A stretch of 64,000 nt of DNA, from positions 14,033,501 through 14,097,500 of the forward strand of contig CM076955.1 of the NCBI GenBank assembly GCA_039566865.1. Direction: 5' to 3'. The DNA comes from Aurelia coerulea. Lineage: Eukaryota; Cnidaria; Scyphozoa; Semaeostomeae; Ulmaridae. Shown here one piece after another: positions 9,664 through 21,330 of this stretch. Below the pieces are notes generated by a model, which searched no databases, was not told the DNA's origin, and was given only the letters and a program-made list of their open reading frames with translations. Numbering within the stretch: the first letter of the stretch is position 1; every line of letters begins with the position of its first letter. A program made the position numbers and the translations under genes.

Positions 9664-10815
9664 AACATGCACCACAACCTAGGGGTTGATTTGCTGCAAA
9701 CATTTTCAAGACCAGTCAACAGAAAGCGGAGATACTGATTTTTAATACTGTTTTGATGGCGGCTTACATTTCCTTGTTTTTAGGCTCAGACTTCATTGAT
9801 CTTTTTCATTTTAGCCTTATTCTGATCCCCTAAATGTGTGCTTGAAGGCAATATTTAGCATGTTTGAATATTTTGCCTTGATGTGACCATTTTTAAACAT
9901 TCGAACAATGATACTTTTTGAAAAATTTTTGCCTTCGAAAATCAATTGAAAATTCAAAGCTAAACATAAAAATATATGCTTCGCTATGCTCTTCAAAAAA
10001 ATTTCAAGAATTAGAATCACCTTTGTAGCAAGTCTCTAGCAAAGGGCTTGTGTCAATTCGTACCCAAAAAGTTTGTAGAACTAATTTTATTTCAAAAGTT
10101 TCGATTTTGATTTCTAACATTTTTAGATGCTTTGGTAACTAAATTTTAACAGACCTCCCATAAAAGGACTTCAGATGACGGGACCTCACTTACATGTTAA
10201 AATAATGTGATGTTTGAGACATTTTGTAAGGCATCATTTGTTAAAATTCAAGCGATTTTCGCCTTAACATTTTTCACTTGCTGCTTTAGCAGGTTTAAAT
10301 GCGAAAGAAATGGCAAACCTTCGACCTTGCATCGTTTTTCAACGAAGGGGAAGCTTTCCGTCTTGATTTATCTAATTTCATCATAAAATATGCAAAAATG
10401 CGAAAATCATGTACAAAACTTGTGAAATGAAAATTGCCCTGAAAATTTTTGAAGAGTATAGCGAAACATACATTCTTGTCGTTAGCTTTGAATTTTACAA
10501 TTGATTTTTGAAGAGAGAAGTTTTTCAGAAAAGTACCATTGTTCGAATGTCTAGAAACGGTCACAAAAAGGCAAAATATTCAAACATGCACACATTTAGG
10601 GGATCAAAATAAGACTAAAATGAAAAAGATCAATGAAGTCTGAGCCTAAAAACAAGGAATTGTAAGCCGCTATCAAAACAGTACCATGCCTCTACAGGCC
10701 ATGCAAACAAAGGTCTGCTTTAGGCTCAACTTTAAATATCATTATCTCCGTTTTCTGTTGATTGATTTTGAAAATGTTTCCAGCACATTAGTCCATAGGT
10801 TGTGCTCCATGACAC
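9664..10815. mobile_element. Fold-back element with arms of about 350 bp
   Basis: The left arm (9664-10010) and right arm (10440-10815) are reverse complements at high similarity. Landmarks are AGGCTCAGACTTCATTGATC against GATCAATGAAGTCTGAGCCT, and ATTCGAACAATG against CATTGTTCGAAT. The loop is about 430 bp. Apparent frames are shadows of the palindrome. A transcript through it would fold into long double-stranded RNA. Confidence 0.8.
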
Positions 10816-11380
10816 CATTCCAAAATCTAGCTAGAAGTCGGAACATTATCTCTTGGCAATATTAGATAAAAAGGGCCAAATAGATCACAGTGTCTTGATG
10901 CTATGTATTTTCAAAAGTAGGAACTTTTTCTGGCTGACCCAGTATGGTTGCCAGTTGCGATAAATTATTTCTTTTTGTTATTGTATTTTTAAGCAAAATC
11001 AGATACTCAATCTCACATTGTATGGTGATTTCCAGATCCAATATTGACTTTTTATATCTTAACCCTACAATAGTCGGGCTATCTGACACCACCTATTATG
11101 GTCGGGGGGGGGGGCATAAAAGCCCCCTCCCCTACCTAACTCTTGACTGATAATAGGTAGAGGAACCAGATTTGGTTTTCTAATTGTTCCAGGCATGTAC
11201 TTTGTAGGAATTAAAACATAGTTTCAACATTAGCCATCGTTAATGGTCACGTCCGCGTTTTGCTCTCTATGGTCAAGAAAAACGGCAAAATTGGTCAAAA
11301 TCAGGAAAAATGCGATAAAATCAAACTTTGAGCACATTTTCCATCCAAACAAGAGAATTATGATAGAATACATCAAATAA
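10816..11380. other. No gene seen; G-rich tract
   Basis: Contains an 11-G run at 11104-11114 next to CCACCTATTATGG, with a weak inverse TAATAGGTAG at 11149-11158, probably the remnant of a MITE. Nothing else stands out. Confidence 0.35.
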
Positions 11381-11389
11381 TATTAGTCT

Positions 11390-13396
11390 GCAAAAGAAGT
11401 TCAAAAGAAGTGCAAAAGAAAAGAAGTGCAAAAGAAGCAGGAAAGCAGAAGCAGGGTACTGGAAAGACAAGATTGAAAATGTTAGAAACTCAAGTGAATT
11501 TTGGAAAGTTATAAAGGAAATGCAAGGCAAAACTAAGAAGTCACACATAGGGCCAATTTTAAATGATAAACATGAAGTAGTTACCAATGAAAAGGAAAAG
11601 GCAGAATGTTTCAACAATTATTTCTCATCAATTGGAGAAAAGCTAAACACAGACTTGGGTCCCCCCCAATATTTTGATCCTTCACAGCACATATATAGAG
11701 TAACACCAATTATGCAAGACTACGTCAAAGATGGAAAAAGTTGTGGAGCAGATATGGTTAAGTCTAAGGATCTGAAGCTTGTTGGTGACTTTGCCACAAA
11801 GGGACTTTCAATGGTAATAAATCATTGCGTAAAGAAATGTAGCTTTCCTTCCCAATGGAAAGTCAGCAGAGTGAAGGCCCTTTTTAAAAATGGAGCAAAA
11901 ATGGAGAGAGAAAACTTTAGACCAATATCTCTCCTGTCTATTCCAAGTAAAGTTTTTGAGGGAATTTTATGCAAAGACATCGACACTCATGTAATTTCAC
12001 GAGGTATATCCAGCAAACATCAATGGGCCTTTAAGCCAGGAAGATCTACAGAGCTTTTGATTCCTCACAGAGATTTGGAGGCAAGAAGTAGAAAACGGAA
12101 AGGTAGTGGGAGTGCTGTTCTTAGATTTTAGAAAGGCTTTTGACTCTATCAACCACGAAACTCTCCTGATGAAAATACAAGCAGCCGGCATAAGTGGAAA
12201 TTCTTACTGTACACTTGAAAATTATCTATCTAACAGAAGACAATATGTTGAAATAGACAATTTTTGTTCACAAGAGAGATCTGTTAGCTATGGCGTCCCA
12301 CAAGGTTCACTCCTTGGCCCAAGGCTGTTCTCTATGCATGTGAATGATCTTCCTGACTGTACATCAAGAGCAACTGTCCATATGTTTGCAGATGACACTG
12401 AAAGCTTTTGTATTGGGGACACTGTAGACGAGGTCATAGAAGATCTACAGGTAACTATCAATGAAATGGGAAAATGGAGCCAAAACAATGGCCTTGTCAT
12501 CCATCCTAAGAAATCTGAAATATTGCTGCTAACAAAGAATAAATTCATCGGTCCTTTGAAGCAAGTTAATCTTGGGGATAATGACATCAAAGATGTTGAC
12601 AAATCGAAATGCCTTGGAATGTTACTGGATAGCCAACTCTCTTGGAAACTGCAGATAGAGAAAGTAAAGACAGACATGAGTTGTAAAATAAAGAAATTAA
12701 AGATGATGAGATATCTACCCAAAGAAGTGCTCTCTACTATATATTTCAAGGCCATCTTGCCTGCAGTTATTTATGGAATTTCTGTTTGGGGTAATAACAG
12801 CTCTTGTAAAATGAACGAATTAGAATCATGCCATATCAGAGCTGCAAGGATGATAAACAAAGTTCCAAAGACAATAAAGAATGAGGACGTCTTAAAAACT
12901 GTAAAATGGAAAGACCTCTCATACATGTACAAAAGAAGAATCGCTTGCATTTCACACCAAGCGTATAATGACAATGTGATTGAAGAGATCCAAAGCCTGT
13001 TTAAAAAGAAAAATTATACACGAAACATGAGAGACTCATGTATCCAGTTCACATTACCTAGACCGAAATCCAACATTGGAAGAAGCTCTTTTAAGTACAG
13101 AGCAGCACTTGTATGGAACAATCTCCCTGTAGACCTAAAGAAGGTCACTAGCTATGACAGTTTTAAAAAGAGGCTATCAATGAACAGCAGAAGTTTGGAA
13201 CAAATATCTTTTACCAATTTCTCATTTAAACAAAGGGACGAAAATTTTAATTATTTTTAAATAAGGAAATCAGATTGTAAATAGGCTTTAAGTTTCAGTT
13301 TCTTTTATCTTTAATTTGCAGGTCCACATCAGCTTTTAAGCTGCCTTGATTATGACCTGCGTTAACAAATAATAAATGTATGTATGTATGTATGTA
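11390..13396 (+). mobile_element. 5'-truncated non-LTR retrotransposon with (ATGT)n tail
   Basis: The element covers the frameshifted RT and ends in AATAATAAATG(TATG)n at 13367-13396. Such microsatellite tails are common for CR1-group elements. The left boundary is unclear; imperfect AAAAGAAGTGC repeats occupy 11390-11440. No target-site duplication was identified by eye. Confidence 0.75.
11445..13260 (+). pseudogene. CR1/Jockey-type non-LTR reverse transcriptase, frameshifted
   Basis: Two overlapping frames give one RT. The first (11445-12131) carries the upstream RT blocks, including NFRPISLLSIPSKVFEG and AFKPGRSTE. The second (12106-13260) carries FLDFRKAFDSINHETLL, YGVPQGSLLGPRLF and the catalytic FADDT box, then the C-terminal region typical of CR1/Jockey-type elements (ILPAVIYGISVWGNN; SFKYRAALVWNNLP). 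An indel near 12075-12090 separates the frames. The usual N-terminal endonuclease is missing, so the copy is 5'-truncated. The frame ends at 13260, followed by a short 3' UTR and a tetranucleotide tail. It lies in the presumed first intron of the NLR-like gene, same strand. Defective as read. Confidence 0.85.
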
Positions 13397-13957
13397 AGTT
13401 TGCAAAATACTGCAATTTTACTACATGTTTCGCAAAAATTGTGATTCGAGAATTGGCGATTTTGACAGTGTCAGTCCAAGAAAATTGTCTTCTTCCGCCT
13501 TTATTTGTCAAAATATTTCATTGAAACTTTACCAACAGTAGCACAATAGGTATTTGCAAAAAGTCACGAAGTTTTGTTGCCATAGACTTCCTCATTGCAA
13601 AGTTATCAGAAAACATCTACTAGAGGGGGGGGGGGGCAAATTTGCTCCCCGATCAAAAATAGGGTTAACACTGCAGCTACTTTTCCAATCTACTCAAACA
13701 AGGTGTCAAATTTTAAGTTGAAGCTTTCCCCATTATACAGTCCAAAAAGGAGACAATTTGAATTAAAGCTCTTCCAAGCAACCACACAAAATGAACACAT
13801 TTTTTGGGACACCCTGTATTTCTCCAAGAGGAAGAGCCCCCAGATCTGCACGTTCTGCTAATTCAGTAATAATGGCAGTTATAACGAAACTCAACCTCCA
13901 TTTCAAATTTCCTTGCAAAGCTATGATCTCTAACGAATGTGAAGCGGGTTGTAACAA
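13397..13957. other. Poly-G tract and a lone element end
   Basis: A 12-G run lies at 13625-13636. TTTTTTGGGACACCCTGTA at 13800-13818 is the right terminus of a TA-flanked element related to those at 33360 and 13958; no matching left end was found. No gene is seen. Confidence 0.5.
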
Positions 13958-14554
13958 TACCGGGTGTCCCAAAATGATGTATTATTGTTTGATTGCTAGT
14001 ACGTCCATTGCCAATAAACCGATTTTCAAAAACTTTATTTTATCCGATTGCTGAAAGGCTAAATTGTATTCGAGGATGTTGGTTGTGGTTGTATGCCGAT
14101 GTTTTCAGATGCTTCATGTCGAAAAGAAGATCGATAAACCTTCAAATTCAAGCCTTAGATGGCATGAAAAAGAAATGGCCTACCTTTCCAGTCAACATTT
14201 TAGATGTGATACAAAAGGCTGAACTTATATATCGTTCATAGAATACGAATTCAGTGAATACTGAATTCAGAGAATAGTCAGAATACAAATACGAGTTGGT
14301 CTTTTTGTATCAGATATAAAATGTTGACTGGAAAAATAGACCGTTTCTTTCTCATGCCATCTAAGGCTGGAATTTGAGCAGGTTTATCAATCTTTTTTTC
14401 GACATGAAAACATCGTCGTAAAACCGCAACCAACATCTTAAAATACAATTTAGCCTTTAGGCAATCAAATAAAAAAAAGTTTTTGAAAATCAGTTCATTG
14501 GTTATGGACATGTAAGCAATCAAACAATAATACATCATTTTGGGACACCCGGTA
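13958..14554. mobile_element. 597-bp fold-back MITE, TA target, nearly complete hairpin
   Basis: It starts TACCGGGTGTCCCAAAATGA and ends TCATTTTGGGACACCCGGTA. The arms of about 270 bp each are reverse complements almost to the centre (14235-14280). Landmarks are TTGATTGCTA.TACGTCCAT and GTCAACATTTTA against their inverses. Mariner/Tc1-type ends with no transposase. It lies 80 bp upstream of the exon at 14634, inside an intron. Confidence 0.9.
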
Positions 14555-14633
14555 CTTCTGTGTTGTCTTATTTAGCTCCCAGAAAAGGCAAGTTGGAAAT
14601 ACCACTTTCATTATACTTTACTCTTCATTTTAG

Positions 14634-14711
14634 ATTCAAATGTCATAATTTTTGGTGGCAACAATATATTTGGAGACCATGCTAGACAAGAGCGTCGTCA
14701 AAAAATGGAAG
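14634..14711 (+). CDS. NLR-like gene, exon 2 (26 codons)
   Basis: The exon is bounded by a good acceptor (CTTCATTTTAG| after a pyrimidine-rich tract) and a donor (ATGGAAG|GTAATA). It is 78 bp, a multiple of three, and opens and closes in phase 1. It therefore joins in frame to 6691 upstream and 16976 downstream, giving Asp at both junctions. It encodes SNVIIFGGNNIFGDHARQER followed by RQKME. A short Gly/Asn-rich linker before a NACHT module is a common arrangement in invertebrate NLRs, and I infer that role here. Small size makes chance occurrence possible, but splice sites, phase and an open frame agree. Confidence 0.5.
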
Positions 14712-15039
14712 GTAATATTTTTGTATTGTCTGCTGTTGTCGTCCTAAGCGAGCCTGTGTTACAAAAGGTTACATCATCCTTTCACTTTATCATCTCCTTT
14801 CTCTCTTCAGTTCATTTTGGGCACTAGCTAAAATGATCTGCATTTGGCACCATGTAAGCTTCAAATAGTTAAAAAGGGGGTGTACGCTTCTATTCTCTAT
14901 TTCTTTGAATTGAATGGCTTGGTAGGAACTTAAGGTACTTGGCTGTTTTTTATCGTGAACTTTTGATATTTCAATTAGTTTCAAAATGGCGGCGTTTATT
15001 ATCTTTGAGGTTATCGTCATCAAATTTATAAATCAAAAC
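14712..15039. other. Intron 2 sequence, nothing recognised
   Basis: Runs from the exon 2 donor to the GC-rich block at 15040. No further exon or repeat is visible. Confidence 0.4.
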
Positions 15040-15330
15040 CAGTTAAGCGACATATTTCTGCTTGCCAATAATTCGGTACAGCAGTCGAACGATTTAAATG
15101 GAAACGTCTGAATCTAGTGCCGCAACCATTACCGGTAAGGTGCCGTAAGGGCCGATAAAGGTTGAAATAATTCAACGTTTTCCAAGTCATTACGGTACCG
15201 CAACCATCACGGTTGCGGCTGCCGGCGGTACCGGGAGAAGTGGTGGCCACTTAAGTTGAAATGGTTAAGGGATGCCGGCGGCAATGGTTCCAGCAATAGC
15301 TGCGGCAAGGTTACCGCACCTTACGGCTAT
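15040..15330. repeat. GC-rich patch with CGG/CCG palindromes
   Basis: An island of CCGCAACC, GCCGGCGG and TTACCG words stands out against AT-rich surroundings. ACCATTACCGGTAAGGTGCC at about 15126 and CAAGGTTACCGCACCTTACG at about 15306 suggest a degenerate inverted or direct repeat. It may be a MITE remnant. No frame with domain content. Confidence 0.4.
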
Positions 15331-16550
15331 ATGAAAACCAGGCCTCAAGCCCAGAACAAATAAAGTCAATTTAGAATATGACATTCTTGAAATGAGAACT
15401 TTTAAACCAGCAAATTTCTTCTGAATTAAGAAGTAACAAAAATTATAAGAAAAATTTTGAAAGCATATACCTCTCAAACCATTAAACAGATTCCCAGAAA
15501 CTGATAATTTTTATGGAGCCAACATATCAAAGTGCATTAGAACATTTCATTTTATTGAAATCGGTTATATCATTCTCAAGTGATTTTACCCATTTCAATC
15601 ATAATCAATCTTATCCCCATATTTTGTCACTCAAACATTTTCTTGGTATACAAGGGAGCGGTTATTTCTAATCCTGGTTACCGGGGCAGATGATTTTTGA
15701 CAGGGATATGAATATTGTTTCCACTGCTTTGTGGCGGTATAAAAATATAAAGGGAATTTTTATTGGGTGCAAAACTATTTTGCCTAGAAAATATTTATAT
15801 GAAGGCATCAGTCAATATTTAACAGTAAAATTAACTGATGTTTGGAAATTATGAATCGCTGGACTGTTCTGAAAATTTCCTGGACAAATTTGTATGCATG
15901 CATATATATTTTATACGCCCTCAAAGAGTTCTAGATGAGGTACCAAACCATTTTGTTGAAATGTGATGGGGTATAAAGCTTTTTCTATATTCAAGATAGG
16001 ATATGAAATTTGTCAAATTGTGTAAAATTATCCTCCGCGAGTATCGAGGATTAAAAATGACTGCTCCCTGAAGAAGCTGCAGTATATGATATAATCATAT
16101 ACAGCTGGGACTGTCATTCAGCCTCTTTCCGTCTCTTTCTTGTCATGAGGCTGGATTGCTGGCAAATTTCGTCAAGGATTTCGGGCCTATTCTGAAGTAT
16201 TTTGGTACGAAGCAGTTTTATAAAATTGCTTGTAATTTGGGAGCGAGACGAACAATTTTGACAAGCTAAATTTTCTCATCTAAGTTAGTATGTTAGCTAC
16301 ACTGGCATTGCTAGTTTATAGCAACTTTGTACATGGTTTGAGAGTTGAGGATTTTCAAACATCTAGCTATTTTTCTTGACTCGACTGGTAGGCCATATCT
16401 AAATTTTGGAATGAGCGATTCAATCTGGGAATCTTTATCAAAGTCGGCCAAGGTTCATTCACCTTTTAGCTTTTTTCATAAGACCATGGATCAAGCGATG
16501 CTTTTAAAGATACGAGAGATTCGATCGACTAGCCTTAGAGCTTCCATCTC
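15331..16550. other. Intron 2, continued; nothing recognised
   Basis: AT-rich sequence with no exon meeting splice and frame tests and no obvious terminal repeats. Confidence 0.4.
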
Positions 16551-16820
16551 TCCCGGGTACATGACTTGTGGCTTGACGGGGGTCTGCCGCCCGGTTTTCA
16601 GAAAGCTACCCTCTTCTAATTGCCGAAACTTACCCACTTTTATGATAAATTTTGGCGGAAAACTGCCAATTTTAATATTTTTGTGAATTTTAGGGAAAAC
16701 CCACCCATGTTTATAGAAAATTTGCCGAAAAGCCCCTTATTTAGAGAATTTTTGGTCCAAAACCTACCCATATGGGCGGCACATTCTCGCACTCTGAACA
16801 TGTAATGTACCCCCCGGGCA
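16551..16820. mobile_element. CCCGG-GTACAT MITE, copy 1
   Basis: The left end is CCCGGGTACATGA and the right end ATGTACCCCCCGGG. The interior matches 40165-40460 throughout (GACGGGGGTCTGCCGCCC, AATTTTGGCGGAAA, CCCATATGGGCGGCACAT). The other copy shows an 8-bp target duplication, which points to a hAT-type MITE. Here the duplication is not obvious. Confidence 0.75.
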
Positions 16821-16975
16821 ATTCTACAAAGTTTATCAGAATGTCGTTCGATTTAGATTGTTTTTAGAACAGTTGAAAAGTCTATTGTGATCGAATTTGA
16901 TGCTCCACCATATGATGCCAGAAAAAGAGATTCTTGGGAAAATGTCTCATTAGTAATTCTCATTCTCTCCCATAG

Positions 16976-17754
16976 ATGTATCAAGAAGACTTAAGACATT
17001 CTATACGAACAAGATTCAAATTGAGCCAGAGGAAACAAAATTGTTTCTAAAGCTAAAACTCGTGGATCATTCAGACTGTCCTGAGCAGTGCGTATCTAGC
17101 GAAAAATGCAAGTATCTTGAAAACCAGTTGACAGCTATGCAGCACAAGATCAGCGAAATCTTAAAAGATGAGTGCAATGCTTCATTCATCCGCGGTGTAA
17201 CTGGCCTGGGAAAGAACACTATTGGGGAGCACCTCACATCAGCATGGGCCAAAAACAAATTATTCTTTGGACGCTTCTCGTTGGTTTTCCTTGTCGACTG
17301 CGATGAGCTGAAATCTTTCCATGGTGAAGACATTCACAATTATTTCAAGAGCAATTTTGCTGTTGCGTTAGAAGATCTGAAGAATGATGATGGAGAGGTC
17401 CTGCTTATTTTAGATGGTTTGGATGAGTTTGTGGGATTTGAAGAAGCATTGAAAAGTGATACAATCATAAGTAAACTGCTGACAACAAATGAAGATATTT
17501 TCCCTCGTCATTCGACCATTATCACTGGAAGGCCATCTGTCGAAACAGTTTTACGACGACACAAAGATTCTATTACTGGAAGGTTGCGGACATTGGAGTT
17601 GCATGGGTTGTCCGACATGAGAATCAAGCAATTGATAAAAGGATATGAAAATGAAGCATGCAGATTTGAAATTTTTGATGACATTGATAACTCTCCAATA
17701 ATACGTTGCTTATTGAACGTTCCACCTTTTCGCAACACATTGGGAGTTATTTAG
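16976..17754 (+). CDS. NLR-like gene, exon 3: NACHT ATPase domain, truncated
   Basis: The acceptor TTCTCATTCTCTCCCATAG| at 16975 opens a frame of 258 codons in phase 1. NACHT domains are the nucleotide-driven oligomerisation switch of NLR immune sensors in the cytosol. Seen in order are a linker (VSRRLKTFYTNKIQIEPEE), the P-loop RGVTGLGKNT (17191-17220), the Walker B LLILDGLDEF (17401-17430), a sensor-like HSTIITGRPS (17506-17535) and LELHGLSDMRIKQLI with the start of the helical region (SPIIRCLLNVPPF). The P-loop has Asn where Ser/Thr should follow Lys, so nucleotide binding may be impaired. The frame stops at 17752-17754, before any LRR, WD40 or TPR repeats, and no convincing donor lies ahead of the stop. 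It is either a short NLR or a pseudogene. With exons 1 and 2 the product would be about 348 residues. Confidence 0.75.
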
Positions 17755-18493
17755 GAGCGAAGGGTTTTTTTTTAAGAGGGGGTGTAATTCTACGTGACTT
17801 TTTATGCATTTTGATATTAAATTTTTTAATGAGACTTATCAAAAGGTGAAATCTTGGATGTATCTTTATGGTAATCCTCAACAAAATAGTATTAAGGATT
17901 AAGTCAGATGAAATACCAATGAAGTTAGAAATTATCTTATTCAAATCTATAGCTCAGGTAAATAATTGATAGGCCCAAATGTAGCCACTTTTGCAGCTTA
18001 TACCCTGGATCTTTGTCTGATATAAGGAAATGTTTTTGGACCTGTATTGACTTTTGCCAAAATCTAATTCTTGTGCAGTACTATTTTTTGCAAAATATCA
18101 GTCCAGAAAGCTTTGAAATTTTATTATTTTTGAATCTATAAATATTCTGGCAAGCTACTGAGTTTTTGGCCTTGAAGTGTAGCCGTTTTTGGACAAATTG
18201 ATATTTGGCCCACAGATATAGCTTTCTGAGACAATAAATCAAGCGTTTGGGTCCTGAGCACAGTTTCTGCTCTGTCGCTAAAACATGAGCATCCTTCAAA
18301 TCTTACAGCGTTGATTGGTCAAGAATGGTCATTCTTCAAGCATTCTTCATAGCCTAGCTCCCTACAATATTACTCGAGTAAAGAAAACACTTTGAATTTG
18401 TTTGTCCTGACATAAAACCATAAAACCTTGATCTATATATACCAAAAAAGCCATTTATATGCCAACAATTGATTGATTAAAAATAGGCTATGC
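17755..18493. other. Downstream of the NACHT frame; nothing recognised
   Basis: I looked for continuation exons with sensor repeats and saw none. The sequence is AT-rich with scattered stops in all frames. Confidence 0.4.
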
Positions 18494-19362
18494 TTTAACC
18501 GTAATCCTACCGGGGGGGGGGGTGTTTTCCACCCCCCTGTCGGTTTTTTGCAGAACATTCTTTATCGACAAAAGCTATGACCCTCAAACTCTCTGACAAT
18601 TACTAATTATCTATTAGCTACATTTTGACAATTAAATTTTTGAACAATAGGTGTCACGTGACAGGTGACACTACCATATTTGGAGCAAGGTATTGGAAAA
18701 ATTAATGATTTTGATATTTTTACTCCCAGAATTAGTTCCAAATGTTGACTATTGTACTTTAAAAGAATCAGCAAAAAATTAGCTTTCTATTGTTGTCAAT
18801 AACAATGGTTCTTAAATGATGACGTCACTTGGGCCGCCATTTTGGGCAATTTTGGCAAATTTTGAAGTTTTTTCCAACAGATTTTGTTTAAAATGCATAG
18901 AATTGCGTTATGCAGCACTTTAAAAGCATTTTGAGCCAATTATTATAAATTTTTGGCAGAAAAACACAGTTTTGAATTATGAAGTCATCAATTTTTGTCA
19001 TTTTCTTTCAAAATAACAGTCTAAAAACACCTATATGCATCATATTTGAATTGGAAATGAATAATACGCCAAATAAGAATGGAAAAAGTCATTCAGATTA
19101 CCTTTATTCCGTTTTTTAGAACAAATAAACCGGAAAGCCATATATTTTGACATTTTCCGGCATTATGACGTCATAGTGACGTCACCTAATGAGGTGGACA
19201 CGCCCAACACTACCAATCGGCTAAGAATAGTTAGGACTACGCCCTTGCCAAGTTTCAATGATTTCCCATTAGTCTACTGCCATTTATAGAGGGGGGGGGT
19301 GGAAAGCATCCCCCCACCGGCTATGTTAGATCAAAAAAAGCCCGGTAGGATTAGGGTTAAAG
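18494..19362. mobile_element. TIR element with TTTAACC.TAATCCTACCGGG ends and G-runs
   Basis: The left end is CTTTAACCGTAATCCTACCG, followed by ten G. The right end is CCCGGTAGGATTAGGG then TTAAAG, with GGGGGGGGGTGGAAAGCATC (19290-19309) mirroring GTTTTCCACCCCCC on the left. The interior has tandem GACGTCA words and no transposase frame. Confidence 0.7.
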
Positions 19363-19364
19363 CC

Positions 19365-20246
19365 TACCGGGAGTGCCAAAATAAACTATGCAGTTTTGGC
19401 ATGCCACGATAAATCGCACACGGGACCGATTTTGAAAATGTTTGACTTTGTCTTTAGCAAAAAGCCTGAATTAGGTTCTAGGATTTTTTCGGAAATTTTA
19501 TTGTTTTCTATTTTTAGAGCCAGGAGCGAATTTCTAAAAATTTGCTTTTTCAAAACCACTGAAAACGATCAAAAAACGTAGATCAAATTTTCTAAAGACT
19601 CGACATGAAGGGCCAAAGAGAGAACGTTTTCGGGGTGATTTGAGGATTTAGAAATTGATCAGTGTAAACTTCTGCGCGAGCGTTATTTGAAAGATTGGCC
19701 TGGTTGCGAACTTCTGTAGTAGTTGCAATAAAGTGCTGCCCATGGCCGTCACAAAATGAAACATTCAACACGACTTCATGCTTTCTGGCCTCAAGACGCT
19801 TCCCTGTTTGTCTTTTTAACCCCCTTGACATAGGAATGCAGCCTGTACCAAAGCATAAATTAAATGAAACTTCAAAAGGAAATACATTTCTTTGTTCATT
19901 AAAAGTATTTTTACATTTCATTCAACATTACACTCGTGCATTAGATTATAACTGATCAATTTCTAAATACCCAAATCATCACGAAAACGTTCTCTCTTTG
20001 TCCATTCATGTTGAGTCATTAGAAAATTTGATCGACGTTTTTTGACCGTTTTCAGTATTTTCAAAATCGAAAATTTTAAGAAACTCGCTTATAGTTGCAT
20101 AAATAGAAACTAAAAACTGTACAAAAAAAGTGGCATCTAATTGAGAATCTTAGCTAAAGATTTGCCTATAAATCTTGAAAATCAGTCCAGTATACGATTT
20201 ATAGTGGCTTGTCAAAAGTGCATAGTTTATTTTGGCGCACCCTGTA
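19365..20246. mobile_element. Fold-back element abutting the previous one
   Basis: It begins TACCGGGAGTGCCAAAATAA and ends TTATTTTGGCGCACCCTGTA. The arms continue inward: GATCAAATTTTCTAAAGACT.GACATGAA (19582-19610) against its inverse at 20003-20033, and GAGAGAACGTTTTCG against CGAAAACGTTCTCTC. The central loop is about 290 bp. TA target; only two bases separate it from the element ending at 19362. Confidence 0.75.
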
Positions 20247-21330
20247 TACTTTGATAATTTGCCAGAATATTTATGGGTCCAAAAATTCGAGTTTTTCAAA
20301 GTACTTTGCACCGATACTGCCGATACTTCGTCAAAAATAGATATGTGCAGGAATTGAATTTCGATAGAACACGACAGGCTCGATATTTCCTACTTATCAA
20401 AGCATCTCTAGCCTTGGTTTTACCGAAATATCGATACGTCCAAAAGCACTCACTTCTTAAAGCCTAGAAGTAGAACCATTTTTGCGCCAAAATATATAGG
20501 TGCAACATTGCTCAGTTTTCACAAGCTGTTGCTAATTTGTTCTAATAGATAGCTGCAACATTATCACGTCATGAGTTTGTAGAAAAAGAAAATTTCCAAA
20601 AATATACAGTTGTAAAGTCTATTTCTTTGATGTTAGCAGAAATCAATTTCCCACGCCAGTCGATCTTGGATTTTGGTAGAATATCGATTGATCCAAACGT
20701 TTTTTACTAAGATTGCAGCTCTTGCTAATTAAGAGCAATTAGCAATTGAATAGACTAATTGATATCTCTATTGTCAATTACTTTGCATTTTTAGACTGCT
20801 AATTAGTGACAATTGTTAGTAACAAGGAACTTAAGACTGTTTTCCACAAGCTTTGAGATATCATGCACTAATTCATTCAAACTATGACGTCATAAATATA
20901 AGCTGATATCAGCAAATATAAACAAACTATGTATCAAGTAAAAGTACTCTTCAAGACCAGTTAAATGGTGTATATAACTTAATGATTTGATAATTGCAAG
21001 AATTTTGGTAGGATTTTAAGATTTTCTTTGTGACCTGTCTCCAAATATGGGCATCTGGAGGTCACGTGGTACAACCATTGACCATAGAATTTTAAAAATC
21101 TGATGGACAATTAAATTTTAGTAAAGGTAAAGGGTTGCAGCTCCACATCTAGAGTAGCGGCGGAGATATTTGAGAAAGTTCGGTAAGGGGGCAGAAAACG
21201 CTTCCCTGGTCAAAAATTGCAATCGAGAATATGTCAGTTTTAACATAGAAAATTTGGTAAAAACTCTATTGTCCCTAAACTTGACATTTACCAATCAATC
21301 TATGACCCAAAAATGGCTATTTTGCAACCC
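20247..21330. other. No gene or element resolved
   Basis: AT-rich DNA. Words such as TTGCTAATT and CGATACT recur, but I could not define a repeat with clear ends. Confidence 0.35.

Noticed and set aside
9664..10815. Several small frames on the - strand
   Set aside because: They come from the AT-rich arms of a fold-back, and the opposed arms give matching shadows.
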